Of a DNA stretch of 64,000 nucleotides, positions 17,539 through 30,631 are shown piece by piece. The stretch spans positions 1,385,191 to 1,449,190 of the forward strand of contig OX639965.1 in assembly GCA_951828235.1 (NCBI GenBank), in the 5' to 3' direction. The stretch is from an uncultured Gammaproteobacteria bacterium (GTDB taxonomy: Bacteria; Pseudomonadota; Gammaproteobacteria; Steroidobacterales; Foliamicaceae). Below the pieces are notes generated by a model. It saw nothing but the letters and a program-made list of their open reading frames with translations, ran no database searches and had not been told where the DNA came from. The position numbers and the translations under genes were made by a program. Within the stretch, counting starts at the first letter, position 1; each line of letters begins with the position of its first letter.

Positions 17539-18477
17539 ATGTCAAACATTCCGCACCCGTTTCGCCCCTATCCCCAACCGGTGTCCGGCGCGTCGCCGAC
17601 CCGCCGCCAGTTGTGCCAATCCCTGCTCGCGGGCGCCGCCCTGCTCGGCCCCGGAATGCTTCCGCTACGCGCCTCGGCGGCCGGAGCCCTGGACCTCGGC
17701 CGGGAACCGGACCTCCTTCGCGCCCTGGTCAAGATGCGCGGCAGCCTGGATTCCGAACTCGTGATCGGCTGGCTGCGGGCGAAGAGATTCTCCATATCAC
17801 AGGGACGTATCGAACCGCTTTGCGGACTCATCGCCGCGGCGTTCAGCCGCTTTCGGCAGGTCTCCGATGACCTGTTCGAAGCCGTTGTCCTGGAAATCAC
17901 CCATTACACGGATTTCGAGACCTGGGAACTGCTGGATACATTGGTGATGCCGTTCACCAACCGGGAAGTCGAGGTGCCGGCATTCCGTTTCGGCCCCACC
18001 ACCAGCCGGTTTGCCGTCAGCCTCGATGAGAGAGAGGAGTTCGAGCCGCAGGAGGGCACCACGCAGGAGGCCTTTTCTCCGGCCGCAACGGTGCGGATGA
18101 CCAAGTCCATTCACCCGGAGTATGTCCGGGACGGCACCCTGCTGCTGCGGCACGAGGAACACGGCCGGGTTCGGCCCACCGACAGCGACATACCCAACAT
18201 GTTCTACAAGGAATCCACGATCTGGTCCGCGCCGCTTGACGACGTTCTGGACCCGAACCTGACCCGGGTTGACGCCCTGGTCAACTACTCGGCGATGACC
18301 AGCTGGCGGCCGTGGATGCACATGGGCGACGTTCCGGGCCACACCTCCTCGAATGGCCACGGCGCCAGGGCCCGGTCGATCGACGAACTGCCGGAGGACT
18401 TTCTGGCTTACACGCGGCGGCTGCACCCCGACGTGTTGGAGGACCCGGACGCCGCGCTGGGCGGACTCGAAGAGTAG
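17539..18477 (+). CDS. DUF1838-family exported protein (paralogue C)
   Basis: A 312-aa protein with a Tat-type signal placed unusually far in (SPTRRQLCQSLLAGAALL, about residues 20-37). TGAGGAGA precedes ATG 17539. Family motifs: LVKMRGSLD near the N-terminus, ITHYTDFETWELLDTL followed by MPFTNREVEVP, and SWRPWMHMGDVPGHT followed by LHPDVLEDP. It is closest to the next gene, so the pair is a tandem duplication that has diverged. Function unknown. Confidence 0.75.
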   Translation: MSNIPHPFRPYPQPVSGASPTRRQLCQSLLAGAALLGPGMLPLRASAAGALDLGREPDLLRALVKMRGSLDSELVIGWLRAKRFSISQGRIEPLCGLIAAAFSRFRQVSDDLFEAVVLEITHYTDFETWELLDTLVMPFTNREVEVPAFRFGPTTSRFAVSLDEREEFEPQEGTTQEAFSPAATVRMTKSIHPEYVRDGTLLLRHEEHGRVRPTDSDIPNMFYKESTIWSAPLDDVLDPNLTRVDALVNYSAMTSWRPWMHMGDVPGHTSSNGHGARARSIDELPEDFLAYTRRLHPDVLEDPDAALGGLEE

Positions 18478-18506
18478 CGGCCGTCGTGGGAGTCCAGGGG
18501 ACCCGG

Positions 18507-19397
18507 ATGAGCACCCGCCGGCAGGTACTCAAGGGGCTTGCGCTGACCTCCTTCGGCCTGGCCGGCTATAGTCCCGCACGGGCCGCGGACTCGACGGCCG
18601 CGGGCGGTCTCGATCTCGGCACGCCCGCCAGTCTGATGCGAGCGCTGGTGCGGATGCGCGGCAGCCTGGATGAGCGCATTGCGTACATCTGGCTGCGCGG
18701 AATACGCTACACGCTGGTCGATGGCGAAGCGCTGCCGATGTGCGCCTACCTGGGCGGCTCGATCACGCGCTATCGGCGCCTGTCCGACGAGATGTACGAA
18801 TTCCTGATCTACGAGATCTCGTACTACACCGACATTGAAAGCGGCGAAATCCTGGAGACGCTGCGGATGCCGTATACGGACAGGGAAGTGTCCGTTCCGC
18901 TGTACCGCAGCGGGCCCGGCCGGCACGTCATCATGATGGCCAACGACGAGGAACTGGAATGGAGCCGCGAGAGCACCACCAGCGAGGAACTCGCGAGACA
19001 GATCGCGCCGGACGCGAAAATCTTCTACAGCTTCCGGGTGCGCCCCTCACAGGCGTTCGGCGGCAACGTGTGGATTCGCAGCGATTCCTTCACCCGGGTG
19101 GCGCCTTACGACCCCGGCGAGAAGGCCATGTTCTACAAGGAGGCCATCACCTACCGGGCGCGCGAGGCTGATCTCGCCGAGCCCGACGCGCCGCAGGTTG
19201 ACGCCACCATCTCCTTCGCCATCGCCACGGCCTGGCGCCCCTGGATGGAGATGGGGGATGTCGATGGACACACCGTTGCGGACGGCTTCGGCGGCAAGGT
19301 CTTCGATATCGGCGAAATGCCGGAGGATTTCGTCCGGTTCACCGCCGCCCATCATCCGGACGTGCTGGAAGATCCCGCGGCGCTGCTGAAGTCATGA
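18507..19397 (+). CDS. DUF1838-family exported protein (paralogue D)
   Basis: A 296-aa protein with the Tat signal STRRQVLKGLALTSFGLAGY. ATG 18507 is chosen over a longer frame from 18312 because the signal begins there. It shares LVRMRGSLDERI, ISYYTDIESGEILETL, MPYTDREVSVP and AWRPWMEMGDVDGHT ... HHPDVLEDP with its neighbour. It starts 29 nt after that gene and is followed by a small 6-bp hairpin (ATGCGC / GCGCAT, 19397-19411) that may be a weak terminator. Confidence 0.75.
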   Translation: MSTRRQVLKGLALTSFGLAGYSPARAADSTAAGGLDLGTPASLMRALVRMRGSLDERIAYIWLRGIRYTLVDGEALPMCAYLGGSITRYRRLSDEMYEFLIYEISYYTDIESGEILETLRMPYTDREVSVPLYRSGPGRHVIMMANDEELEWSRESTTSEELARQIAPDAKIFYSFRVRPSQAFGGNVWIRSDSFTRVAPYDPGEKAMFYKEAITYRAREADLAEPDAPQVDATISFAIATAWRPWMEMGDVDGHTVADGFGGKVFDIGEMPEDFVRFTAAHHPDVLEDPAALLKS

Positions 19398-19411
19398 TGC
19401 GCGTGGCGCAT
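19397..19411. terminator. Possible small hairpin terminator
   Basis: ATGCGC (19397-19402) and GCGCAT (19406-19411) form a 6-bp stem with a 3-nt loop directly at the stop codon of paralogue D and are followed by TT. The stem is short, so this is tentative. Confidence 0.3.
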
Positions 19412-19460
19412 TTCGCGAGGGCGCAATGCCGTTGCTTAAGGTGTGACGCTGGTGGGCATT

Positions 19461-19516
19461 CCGAATCAGACGGTGTTATAGTCCGAATCAGACGGAGAAA
19501 AATTCCAAATCGGACG
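19461..19516 (+). promoter_or_regulatory. Three direct repeats at an exact 22-nt period (operator)
   Basis: CCGAATCAGACGG occurs at 19461-19473 and again at 19483-19495. CCAAATCGGACG, a close variant, is at 19505-19516. Starts are exactly 22 nt apart, two helical turns, so a protein array would bind on one face of the DNA. A -10-like TATAGT (19477-19482) lies between the first two copies. The array ends 7 nt before the ATG of the DUF4143 ATPase gene, which suggests tight, perhaps autogenous, control. Confidence 0.65.
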
Positions 19517-19523
19517 AGACACC

Positions 19524-20783
19524 ATGCCGGACCGGGCGGTCAAAGTCGAATCATTTGTGAGGCGGCACGCCGAGGAGCCGATTCGTACGGCGCTAACGGA
19601 CACCCGCATCGTCGCCATCGTTGGACCGCGCCAGTCTGGCAAGACGACGCTCGCACAGCGTATTGCCCGTGACGAGAACCGTCCTTTCATCACCCTGGAC
19701 GATGTACAGTTCAGGCAGTTCGCCCGGAATGATCCGATCGGTCTCGTGCGAGGCCTGCCGTTTGCGGCGTTCGACGAGGTGCAACGTGCTCCGGAACTCA
19801 TTCTCGCTCTCAAGAAAAGGGTTGACGAAGATCCCCGCCCCGGAAGCTACCTGATTACGGGCTCTGTCGATCTCTTCAAGGGATCGATATCTCCCGATTC
19901 TCTGGCCGGCCGCGTTGAAACCATCGAACTGCTGCCATTCTCGCAAGCGGAAATTGCCGCCACCGGACCGTCCCGGTTTCTCGAGCGTGCGTTCTCCGGT
20001 GACTTTCCGGCCTTTGAGGCCAAGGGCGCGGCAAACGACCTGATCAAGCGGGTGGTCGCCGGCGGTTTTCCCGAAGCGCTGTCGCGCCCTGTGACTGCGC
20101 GCCGCCGGGCCTGGTTTCGCGCTTACGCGCGTTCGCTGGCTGAGCGCGATGTTTCCGACATCGCCGCTGTCACAAAGCTCGATGAAATGGTCCGGCTAGT
20201 CGATCATGCGGCCGTATCGGCTGGCCAGCTTCTTAACATGTCTCAACTCGGATCTCGGCTCGGCGTCGATAGCAAGACGGTGGAACGCTGGCTGGTCTTG
20301 CTTGAGCACATGTTTGTGGTGCGTCGCGTTCGCGCCTGGCGACGCAGCGGATTGAAACGGCTCGTCAAGGCGCCGAAGCTGCATTTTCTGGATTCCGGAT
20401 TGCTGGCTGCGCTCCGGCACACGGGGACCGCGGAAGTTGCGGGGGATCGCCAGTCGTTGGGTCCGCTACTTGAGTGTTTTGTCTTTGCGGAGCTTTCCAA
20501 GGCCGTCGCCCTGCGCGAAGAGAAGTCAACGATCAGTCATTATCGAGACAAGGATGGCGTGGAAGTGGACCTGGTCCTGGAACGCTCGCCCGGGACCATG
20601 GTGGGTATTGAAGTCAAAGCCGGCGCGACCTTGCGGCCTCGGGACTTCAGGGGACTGGAGCGGCTGAGGGAGGCTGCCGGCGAAAAATTCGTCTGCGGGA
20701 TCGTGCTGCATGACGGCGAGCAGGTTCAGCAGACAGGCTCCGGATTGTTCGGCATGCCGGTCAGCATGCTATGGGACGCCTAA
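19524..20783 (+). CDS. ATP-binding protein, AAA_14 / DUF4143 type (2)
   Basis: A 419-aa protein of the same family as 1346-2527 but clearly divergent. Walker A is GPRQSGKTT (K40) and Walker B is AAFDEVQRAP. ITGSVDLFKGS and LAGRVETIELLPFSQAE are the usual sensor region. A DUF4143 part follows, and the C-terminus has the nuclease-like pattern GVEVDLVLE ... GIEVKAG. It is preceded by the 22-nt repeat array and is convergent with the next gene. The biological role of the family is not settled. Confidence 0.85.
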   Translation: MPDRAVKVESFVRRHAEEPIRTALTDTRIVAIVGPRQSGKTTLAQRIARDENRPFITLDDVQFRQFARNDPIGLVRGLPFAAFDEVQRAPELILALKKRVDEDPRPGSYLITGSVDLFKGSISPDSLAGRVETIELLPFSQAEIAATGPSRFLERAFSGDFPAFEAKGAANDLIKRVVAGGFPEALSRPVTARRRAWFRAYARSLAERDVSDIAAVTKLDEMVRLVDHAAVSAGQLLNMSQLGSRLGVDSKTVERWLVLLEHMFVVRRVRAWRRSGLKRLVKAPKLHFLDSGLLAALRHTGTAEVAGDRQSLGPLLECFVFAELSKAVALREEKSTISHYRDKDGVEVDLVLERSPGTMVGIEVKAGATLRPRDFRGLERLREAAGEKFVCGIVLHDGEQVQQTGSGLFGMPVSMLWDA

Positions 20784-20810
20784 GCTCACGCTACGAACGA
20801 GGAACGCACA

Positions 20811-21686
20811 CTACAGGTCGAACGGGATCGGGCGCTCGAATTCGGCCCAGCGCGGCTCGAGCAGCTCCGGGTATTCGCGCTCCATGCGGTCGAGAAACTC
20901 GCGCGGCAGTTCGGATACCGAATTGACTTTCTTGCCGTCCCAGAATCCCGCCAGGTGGCCCATGCCTTCGGGCATCTTCAGCCACGCGGGATGTTCGAAT
21001 GCGTAGTGTCCGCAGAAGTGGGCGGGCAGGGACGTAATTGTCTCGTTCGCGAACAGGTCGAATTCCACCCAGTTGCAGGAATTCTCGATGTGCGTCGCCG
21101 GCCAGTCCGGCGGGGCGCTGCGGACCAGGTCCATCTTGATCAGGTCGTTCTCGATCCGGAACTTGCGGTAGGGAGCCTGGACAAAACCGTCGCCGGACAG
21201 GTTGCGAAAGCCGATGGGACTTCCGATTGTTCCCGGATCGGTCAGGAGCGGGGTCACCGGCACCTCGACAAGCTCGCCCGTGATGGGATTGGTCACGGAG
21301 TTCGTGAACGCGTTGGTCCTGAGGTCGCGCGGGAAGGACACATTGTGCGCATGGATGCGGTAGTTGTGATCGCCGAGATGCCGGAAGTAGCTGAACTCGA
21401 TTCCTTCGTACCGGATCAGGGGTTCCGGGCGCCGACCGCCGGGTATGACGAATACCAGCCAGTGGTACCAGGTCAGCGTCGTGCCCTGATCCTCGACCAG
21501 GTCCCGTTCCATCCGCATCTGCGCGCGAAACTCCTCCACGGGGTCATCGAAATGGAGGAATTCGGAAACGACCCGGCTAATCGGCGGATTAACCGATGCG
21601 GGGGCGGCAGCCTGAAGCGCCCGTGCGCCGAGAAAAGAGCCGGTTGCGCCGGCCGCCGCTGTGACGAAATTGCGTCTGTTGACCAT
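20811..21686 (-). CDS. DUF1838-family exported protein (paralogue E)
   Basis: A 291-aa protein with the Tat signal VNRRNFVTAAAGATGSFLGA. ATG 21686 is chosen because the signal starts there; GGGGA lies upstream. Motifs: SFPRDLRTNAFTNSVTNPITGELVEVP and HPAWLKMPEGMGHLAGFWDGKKVNSVSELP, ending YPELLEP. It is the most divergent from C and D and is nearer to A (DLRTN is shared). It lies 67 nt before the GMC oxidoreductase stop, so the two may be one leftward unit. Confidence 0.7.
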   Translation of the reverse strand: MVNRRNFVTAAAGATGSFLGARALQAAAPASVNPPISRVVSEFLHFDDPVEEFRAQMRMERDLVEDQGTTLTWYHWLVFVIPGGRRPEPLIRYEGIEFSYFRHLGDHNYRIHAHNVSFPRDLRTNAFTNSVTNPITGELVEVPVTPLLTDPGTIGSPIGFRNLSGDGFVQAPYRKFRIENDLIKMDLVRSAPPDWPATHIENSCNWVEFDLFANETITSLPAHFCGHYAFEHPAWLKMPEGMGHLAGFWDGKKVNSVSELPREFLDRMEREYPELLEPRWAEFERPIPFDL

Positions 21687-21753
21687 GGTTCGTTTTTCCC
21701 CTTGAAGTTCCTTTGGCACAGCGGCTATTGCCGTGGGCCCGTGGCGGTCGGCG

Positions 21754-23403
21754 TTATCGGCCATCACGGCTATTTTGTATGAGGTCCGCCGCGCGCTCGC
21801 CGATCATCATAGCGGTGGCGTTGGTATTGCCGCTGGTCAGACTGGGCATCACCGAAGCGTCGGCAACGCGCAGTCCGTCGATGCCGTGCACGCTCAGATC
21901 GGGCCGGGTGACCGCCAGCGCGTCTGTGCCCATTTTGCATGTACCCACGGGGTGGTAGCCCAGAAAGGCGGTCCGGCGCAGGTATTCGCGCCAATCGTCG
22001 CGGCTTTGCACGTCCGGACCGGGCAGCCGCTCGCCTATGCGGTACGGTGCGAACGCGGCGCCGTTCAGTATTTCGCGGACCCTCCGGCAACCCTTGATCA
22101 GCCGCTCCATATCGTCGTCGTCGGCCAGTAGCGCATGCGAAATGATTGGCGGCGCATCCGGATCGGCGCTGCGCAGCCGTATGCTGCCGCGCGAACGGGG
22201 ATAGGACACGTTGACCGCGGCTGAAATGGCCGGCTTGTCGTATGGGATGACGCCTTCTTCCGAAAAGCTGAAGGCGTAGGGACCCAGTTGCACCTGGATG
22301 TCCGGGCGGGGCTCATCCAGCGTGGAGCGGATGAAGGCCACCGCGTGCGGGTAAGGGCTGGTGGCCGGTCCGCGGCCGAACAGCAGCCAGTTCAGCCCGT
22401 GCAGGACGATCTTCCAGCTGTTGATCTCGGTGTTGTAGGTGGACACGTTCACGTCGATGCCCACCATGCCTTCGGGGTGTTCCTGGAGGTTGGCGCCCAC
22501 GCCCGGAAGGTCCCTGACGACTTCAATACCGGCCTCGCGCAACTGCTGCGCGGGCCCGACCCCCGACAGCATGAGAAGCTTGGGGGAGGCGATGGCGCCG
22601 GCGCACAGGATCACCTCGCGTGCGGCCTCGGCGCGATGCAGCCGCCCTCCCTGCCGATATTCCACGCCCACGCAGCGGCCGTTTCGGAACAATAGCCGGT
22701 GGCACGCGCTGCGGGTGCGCAGCACGAGATTGCGGCGCCGGCGCACGGGATGCAGATAGGCGCTGGCGGCGTTGTAGCGGCGGCCACGCTGCTGATTGAC
22801 CTCGGTATAGGCCACGCCTTCCTGGGAAGCGCCGTTGTAGTCCGGGTTGAGCGTCAGGCCCGTCTCGACGGCGGCCTGCACGAAGGTGTGCGCCAGCGTG
22901 TGCGTGGTGCGCAGGGCCGCGGTGCGTACCGGTCCGGTGCGGCCCCGATAACGGTCATCGCCCAGCGGCGAGGATTCCATCCGCCGGAAAAACGGGAGCA
23001 CGTCGGCGTAGCTCCATCCGGGGCAGCCTTCCGCGGCCCAGCGATCGAAGTCATCGGCCGCGCCGCGCACATAGAGCATGCCGTTGATTGAGCTGCTGCC
23101 GCCCAGGGTCTTGCCGGCCGGCCAAAGGTCGACCCGGTCGTTGCGGCTGGGATCGGGTTCGGCCTGATAGCACCAGTCGATTTTCGGATTGCCGATGGCG
23201 CGGATGATCGCCGCGGGCATGCGGATATACAGCGAGCGGTCGGCGCCGCCGGCCTCCAGCAGCAACACCCGCGTGTCCGGATTCTCCGTCAAGCGGTTGG
23301 CCACCGCGCAGCCCGCCGAACCGGCGCCAACGACGATGTAGTCGAAGGAGTTGACGGAGAGAAACCTCGCAAGTGAATTTGCACGGGGAATCATAAGAGA
23401 CAT
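21754..23403 (-). CDS. GMC-family FAD oxidoreductase (choline dehydrogenase-like)
   Basis: A 549-aa glucose-methanol-choline oxidoreductase that would oxidise an alcohol with FAD. The dinucleotide motif is DYIVVGAGSAGCAVANRL, the GMC signature is WPAGKTLGGSSSINGMLYVRG, and the catalytic His region is GYHPVGTCKMG with a C-terminal GNTNATAMMIGERAAD. The start is uncertain: ATG 23403, ATG 23394 and GTG 23493 are in frame and none has a strong ribosome binding site. No clear signal peptide is seen. It is divergent from the permease at 23510. Confidence 0.85.
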   Translation of the reverse strand: MSLMIPRANSLARFLSVNSFDYIVVGAGSAGCAVANRLTENPDTRVLLLEAGGADRSLYIRMPAAIIRAIGNPKIDWCYQAEPDPSRNDRVDLWPAGKTLGGSSSINGMLYVRGAADDFDRWAAEGCPGWSYADVLPFFRRMESSPLGDDRYRGRTGPVRTAALRTTHTLAHTFVQAAVETGLTLNPDYNGASQEGVAYTEVNQQRGRRYNAASAYLHPVRRRRNLVLRTRSACHRLLFRNGRCVGVEYRQGGRLHRAEAAREVILCAGAIASPKLLMLSGVGPAQQLREAGIEVVRDLPGVGANLQEHPEGMVGIDVNVSTYNTEINSWKIVLHGLNWLLFGRGPATSPYPHAVAFIRSTLDEPRPDIQVQLGPYAFSFSEEGVIPYDKPAISAAVNVSYPRSRGSIRLRSADPDAPPIISHALLADDDDMERLIKGCRRVREILNGAAFAPYRIGERLPGPDVQSRDDWREYLRRTAFLGYHPVGTCKMGTDALAVTRPDLSVHGIDGLRVADASVMPSLTSGNTNATAMMIGERAADLIQNSRDGR

Positions 23404-23509
23404 GGCTGCATTGCGGGACCCGGCCGAATTACCCGGAAACCCGACCGGCCCCGCCACGCGGCGGCGGCGATGGTCTATTCTTGCGGTCGACACAAGAGAT
23501 CAACGGGCG

Positions 23510-24718
23510 ATGTATTTCCTTGACGTTCTGAGGCAGGCGCTGGAATCGATCGGCGCCAACCTGTTTCGCGCTTTGCTGACCATGCTGGGCATGATCATCG
23601 GCGTGGCGGCGGTGGTGACGATGGTTTCACTGGGTACCGGCGCGCAGCGGGCCGTGGAGGAGCAGATGGAGGCGCTGGGGGCCGACATCCTGGCGGTCAC
23701 CAATTCCCAGCGCCGGTTCTGGGGCGTGTCGCTCGAGAACAGCAGCCTGGGCGTGGACGACGCCGCCGCGCTTCGGCGGGACGCGCGCCATCTTGAGAGG
23801 GTCGTGCCCAGGATCACGCAGCGTCTGCAGTTCGAGTTCGGCAACGGCAACACCCGCGTGGAGCTGATCGGGTCGACCTCCGAGTACCCGGTGCTGCACC
23901 GATACGAGATTGCCGCCGGGAGGATGTTCGTTCCGCAGGAAGAGGAAGCGCGCCTGCGCGTAGCGGTGCTCGGCAGCGAAGTGCCCGGAAAACTGGAAAC
24001 CACGGCGAGCGCTCTGCTTGGGCAAACGGCGCTACTGGGGGGCGTTCCATTTACCGTGATCGGCGTATTGGAGGAAACCGGTTCGGTCGGCATGCAGAAT
24101 CCCAATGACGACGTGCTGGTGCCGCTGTCCACGGCGCAGTACCGGGTGACGGGCAGTGACCGGCTGGAAAGCATGGACGTGCAGATCCGCTCCGGTTCGG
24201 CGGTGGAGCAGGCGCTGGTGGACGTCGAACGCATCCTGCGTCGCGAGCACCGCATCCGCCCGGGCGAGGACAACGATTTCGGGATCCTGGACCGCAAGCA
24301 GTTCCTGGAGGTTCGCGAGGAAACCACCCGCATCTTCGCCCTGCTGCTTCCGGCGATCGCCGGGGTCAGCCTGGTGGTGGGAGGAATCGGCATCATGAAC
24401 ATCATGCTGGTGACTGTGGCCGAGCGGACCCGCGAGATCGGCGTGCGCCGGGCGATAGGCGCTACCCGCACGGCCATCATGTCGCAGATCCTGGTCGAAT
24501 CCTCGCTGCTGTGCCTGCTGGGCGGCGTGCTGGGTGTGGCCGCCGGCTGGGGCGCGTCGAAGCTCCTGGCTCAGTTCTTCAACTGGCAGACGGTAGTGGC
24601 GGCGGAATCGATCGGTGTGGGGCTGGGTTGCAGTCTGCTCATCGGCGTCCTCTTCGGACTGTGGCCGGCCCGCCGCGCATCAACGCTCGATCCCATCGAA
24701 GCGCTGCGCCACGAATAG
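23510..24718 (+). CDS. MacB/FtsX-type ABC transporter permease
   Basis: A 402-aa permease. One N-terminal TM helix (LFRALLTMLGMIIGVAAVVTM), a periplasmic MacB core domain (about 50-260) and three C-terminal TM helices carrying the FtsX motif ERTREIGVRRAIGATR. ATG 23510 is chosen over a longer frame that would overlap the divergent gene. No ATPase or membrane-fusion gene lies beside it, so it must use components encoded elsewhere. It probably exports or extracts a hydrophobic compound or lipid-linked substrate. Confidence 0.85.
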   Translation: MYFLDVLRQALESIGANLFRALLTMLGMIIGVAAVVTMVSLGTGAQRAVEEQMEALGADILAVTNSQRRFWGVSLENSSLGVDDAAALRRDARHLERVVPRITQRLQFEFGNGNTRVELIGSTSEYPVLHRYEIAAGRMFVPQEEEARLRVAVLGSEVPGKLETTASALLGQTALLGGVPFTVIGVLEETGSVGMQNPNDDVLVPLSTAQYRVTGSDRLESMDVQIRSGSAVEQALVDVERILRREHRIRPGEDNDFGILDRKQFLEVREETTRIFALLLPAIAGVSLVVGGIGIMNIMLVTVAERTREIGVRRAIGATRTAIMSQILVESSLLCLLGGVLGVAAGWGASKLLAQFFNWQTVVAAESIGVGLGCSLLIGVLFGLWPARRASTLDPIEALRHE

Positions 24719-24731
24719 CCGGGGGGCGGTA

Positions 24732-25952
24732 TCAGGACGCGCCGGCCACCTTCGGCTGCGGAACCCGCGTCAGCCAGAGAAGGGTGGACAGTCCCAACAC
24801 AGCCGCCACCCCGCCCCAGTACACGGTGGCCGTGGTCAGGCCGATCGACTGGGCCCAGCCTCCAAGCGCTGCGCTGCCCAGGGCCACGCCGCCGAACGCC
24901 ACCACGCTCCACAGGCTCATCACGCGGCCCCGGTACTTTTCTTCCACGACGGTCTGGGTAAGCGTCTGCGATCCCACTCCGCAAATGGTCAGGATGCAGC
25001 CGAAGACCGGCAATTGCAGCATGGCGAGCCAAAAATTGCCGGTAAAGCCGAATACGATGATGAGCAGTCCGGTTAGCGCCGTGCAAACGACTGTCCACTT
25101 GCGAAGTTGCTGCAGCGACTTGTTACGGGCCACAAACAGGCCGCCCAGCACTGCTCCGACTCCGAAAGCCGAAATCAGCAGGGACATGCCGTCGCTGCCG
25201 CGCTGGAAAACCTCGTCCGCGTACGGCGCCATCAGTTCAAAAAGGGCGCGTCCGAAAGTGGCGCCGATCATTACCAGTACAAGGTAGAAGCGGATCGCGG
25301 GATGACTCAAGGTGTACTTGAGGCCGTCACGCATCAGGCGGGCCAGCCCGATCTGGCGCTCCAATTCACGCGTCACGGGCTGCAGCTTCAGGTCCCAAAG
25401 CACCCATGCCATGCCGAGAAAAGTGGCGGTGCTGAGCGCGAACGCCGGCGCCAGGCCAAAGAACTTGATGATGTAACCGCCGAGCACCGGACCGATGACG
25501 CGCGCGACGTTGAAGCTGACCGCCCCGAGTCCCACGGCGCTGGCCAATTGCATGGAGGGCACCAGGTTGGCCATCAGCGCAAGGCGCATGGGCGTATAGC
25601 CGCCGCTGAACACGCCGAATGACAATGCCAGCAGGAACAGCGCGGCCGGCGTCATCAGGCCGAGCGCCGCCAGGCCGAAAAGGCCGGCGGTGACGCCGAT
25701 ATTGAGTAGGTTGAAGACCTGCGCCGCCCGGCGCCGGTCCCAGCGGTCGGCGTAGGCGCCGAATACGGGACCCAGCACGGCCACCGGGAAATAAGCGGCA
25801 AACGCCACCGCCGCTACGAAGAACTCCGATTCGGTCAGCAGCCAGGCCTGCCATCCCAGCGACAGCCGCAGAATCCACAGCCCGTGCGTGGTGATGGTGC
25901 TGCCGATCAGAAAGCGGCGGTAGGCGGGCGTGGATAATGCGGAACTGGACAT
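24732..25952 (-). CDS. MFS transporter (MFS_3, enterobactin-exporter-like)
   Basis: A 406-aa permease with about 12 TM helices. The inter-helix motif GAYADRWDRRRAAQ (loop 2-3) is typical of the superfamily and the general pattern resembles the EntS-like MFS_3 group. It is convergent with the MacB-type permease (13 bp between stops) and divergent from metF. Export of a small hydrophobic molecule is likely; the substrate is not readable. Confidence 0.8.
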   Translation of the reverse strand: MSSSALSTPAYRRFLIGSTITTHGLWILRLSLGWQAWLLTESEFFVAAVAFAAYFPVAVLGPVFGAYADRWDRRRAAQVFNLLNIGVTAGLFGLAALGLMTPAALFLLALSFGVFSGGYTPMRLALMANLVPSMQLASAVGLGAVSFNVARVIGPVLGGYIIKFFGLAPAFALSTATFLGMAWVLWDLKLQPVTRELERQIGLARLMRDGLKYTLSHPAIRFYLVLVMIGATFGRALFELMAPYADEVFQRGSDGMSLLISAFGVGAVLGGLFVARNKSLQQLRKWTVVCTALTGLLIIVFGFTGNFWLAMLQLPVFGCILTICGVGSQTLTQTVVEEKYRGRVMSLWSVVAFGGVALGSAALGGWAQSIGLTTATVYWGGVAAVLGLSTLLWLTRVPQPKVAGAS

Positions 25953-26079
25953 GCCGGGCGAACGATTGCCCGGCGGAACTCACGGCCTGAAGCAGGCCGC
26001 TATGGGTAGCCGCCGGGGTAAATGGGCAAGCGAGTGAGTATGATGCGCGCAGCGTGAATTGTCCACGCCTGTGTTTTCC

Positions 26080-26942
26080 ATGAACCGACCCGCAAAAATA
26101 TCGCTGGAGTTCTTTCCGCCACGAACGGAAGAACTGACCGCGATGCTGGAGGCTACGCTGGCGCGCCTGTTGCCGTACGGCCCGCTGTACTGCACCGTCT
26201 CGTATGGCGCCGGCGGTTCGACGCGCGATGGCACGGCGCGCTGGGTGCGGCGTATCGGGCGCGAGTACGGCAGCGATTGCGCGCCCCATCTTACTCATGT
26301 CTCGCACACCCGGGAGGAGGTGCGGGAGATCGTGCGGGACTACGTGGAACAGGGCGTGCGGAGGATGGTTGCGTTGCGCGGCGACATCCCCGCGGACGGC
26401 GTTCCCGAGGAGGTGCGCGAGCGTGGCTATTCCTCGACGGTGGAGTTGATTGCCGACCTGAGGGCCTCCGGAATACGCGAGGTCATGGTGGGCGCGCACC
26501 CGGAGCACGGCGGCGGCGACAGCGCCGCTTTGCGTCAGCACCTGGAGTTCGTGAAGCAGAAGCTCGACGCGGGCGCCACCCTGGCCATCACCCAGTTCTT
26601 CCTCGATAACGACAGGTACTACCGCTTGCGCGATGTTTTCGCCGCCGCGGGCCTGGAGAAGCTTCTGGCGCCCGGCATCATGCCCCTGCACAACTTCAGG
26701 CAGGTGTTCTCTTTCGCAGGCAGGACCCACGTTGAAGTTCCGGCAGCGCTGCGATCGCGCTTCGAACAGGCCGCGGACGACGCCGATGCGGTACGGGAAA
26801 TCGGGGACGGTTTCACGCTGGACCAGGTTCGAGACCTGGCGGAGAACGGCGTGGAGCGTTTTCACATCTACACCATGAACCGGGCACCGTTGACCGCGGC
26901 CATCTGCGAGGCGCTCGGATTGAGCGCGCCGGGGGCGCAGTC

Positions 26943-26946
<4 letters not shown>
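26080..26946 (+). CDS. metF: 5,10-methylenetetrahydrofolate reductase
   Basis: A 288-aa FAD enzyme that reduces methylene-THF to methyl-THF, the methyl donor of MetH. The TIM-barrel signatures are [11 protein letters not shown] at the N-terminus, [20 protein letters not shown] and HPEHG, and a C-terminal [11 protein letters not shown] 26080 gives the usual family start ([11 protein letters not shown]); TTG 26059 is in frame but unneeded. It overlaps metH by 4 nt (GTGA), so the two are coupled and together make methionine. No SAH, SAM or cobalamin riboswitch was recognised in the 127 bp upstream. Confidence 0.93.
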
Positions 26947-30626
<3,680 letters not shown>

Positions 30627-30631
30627 CGGCG

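Noticed and set aside
25953-26079. SAH, SAM or cobalamin riboswitch upstream of metF-metH
   Set aside because: No conserved core of any of these riboswitch classes could be recognised in the 127-bp gap.
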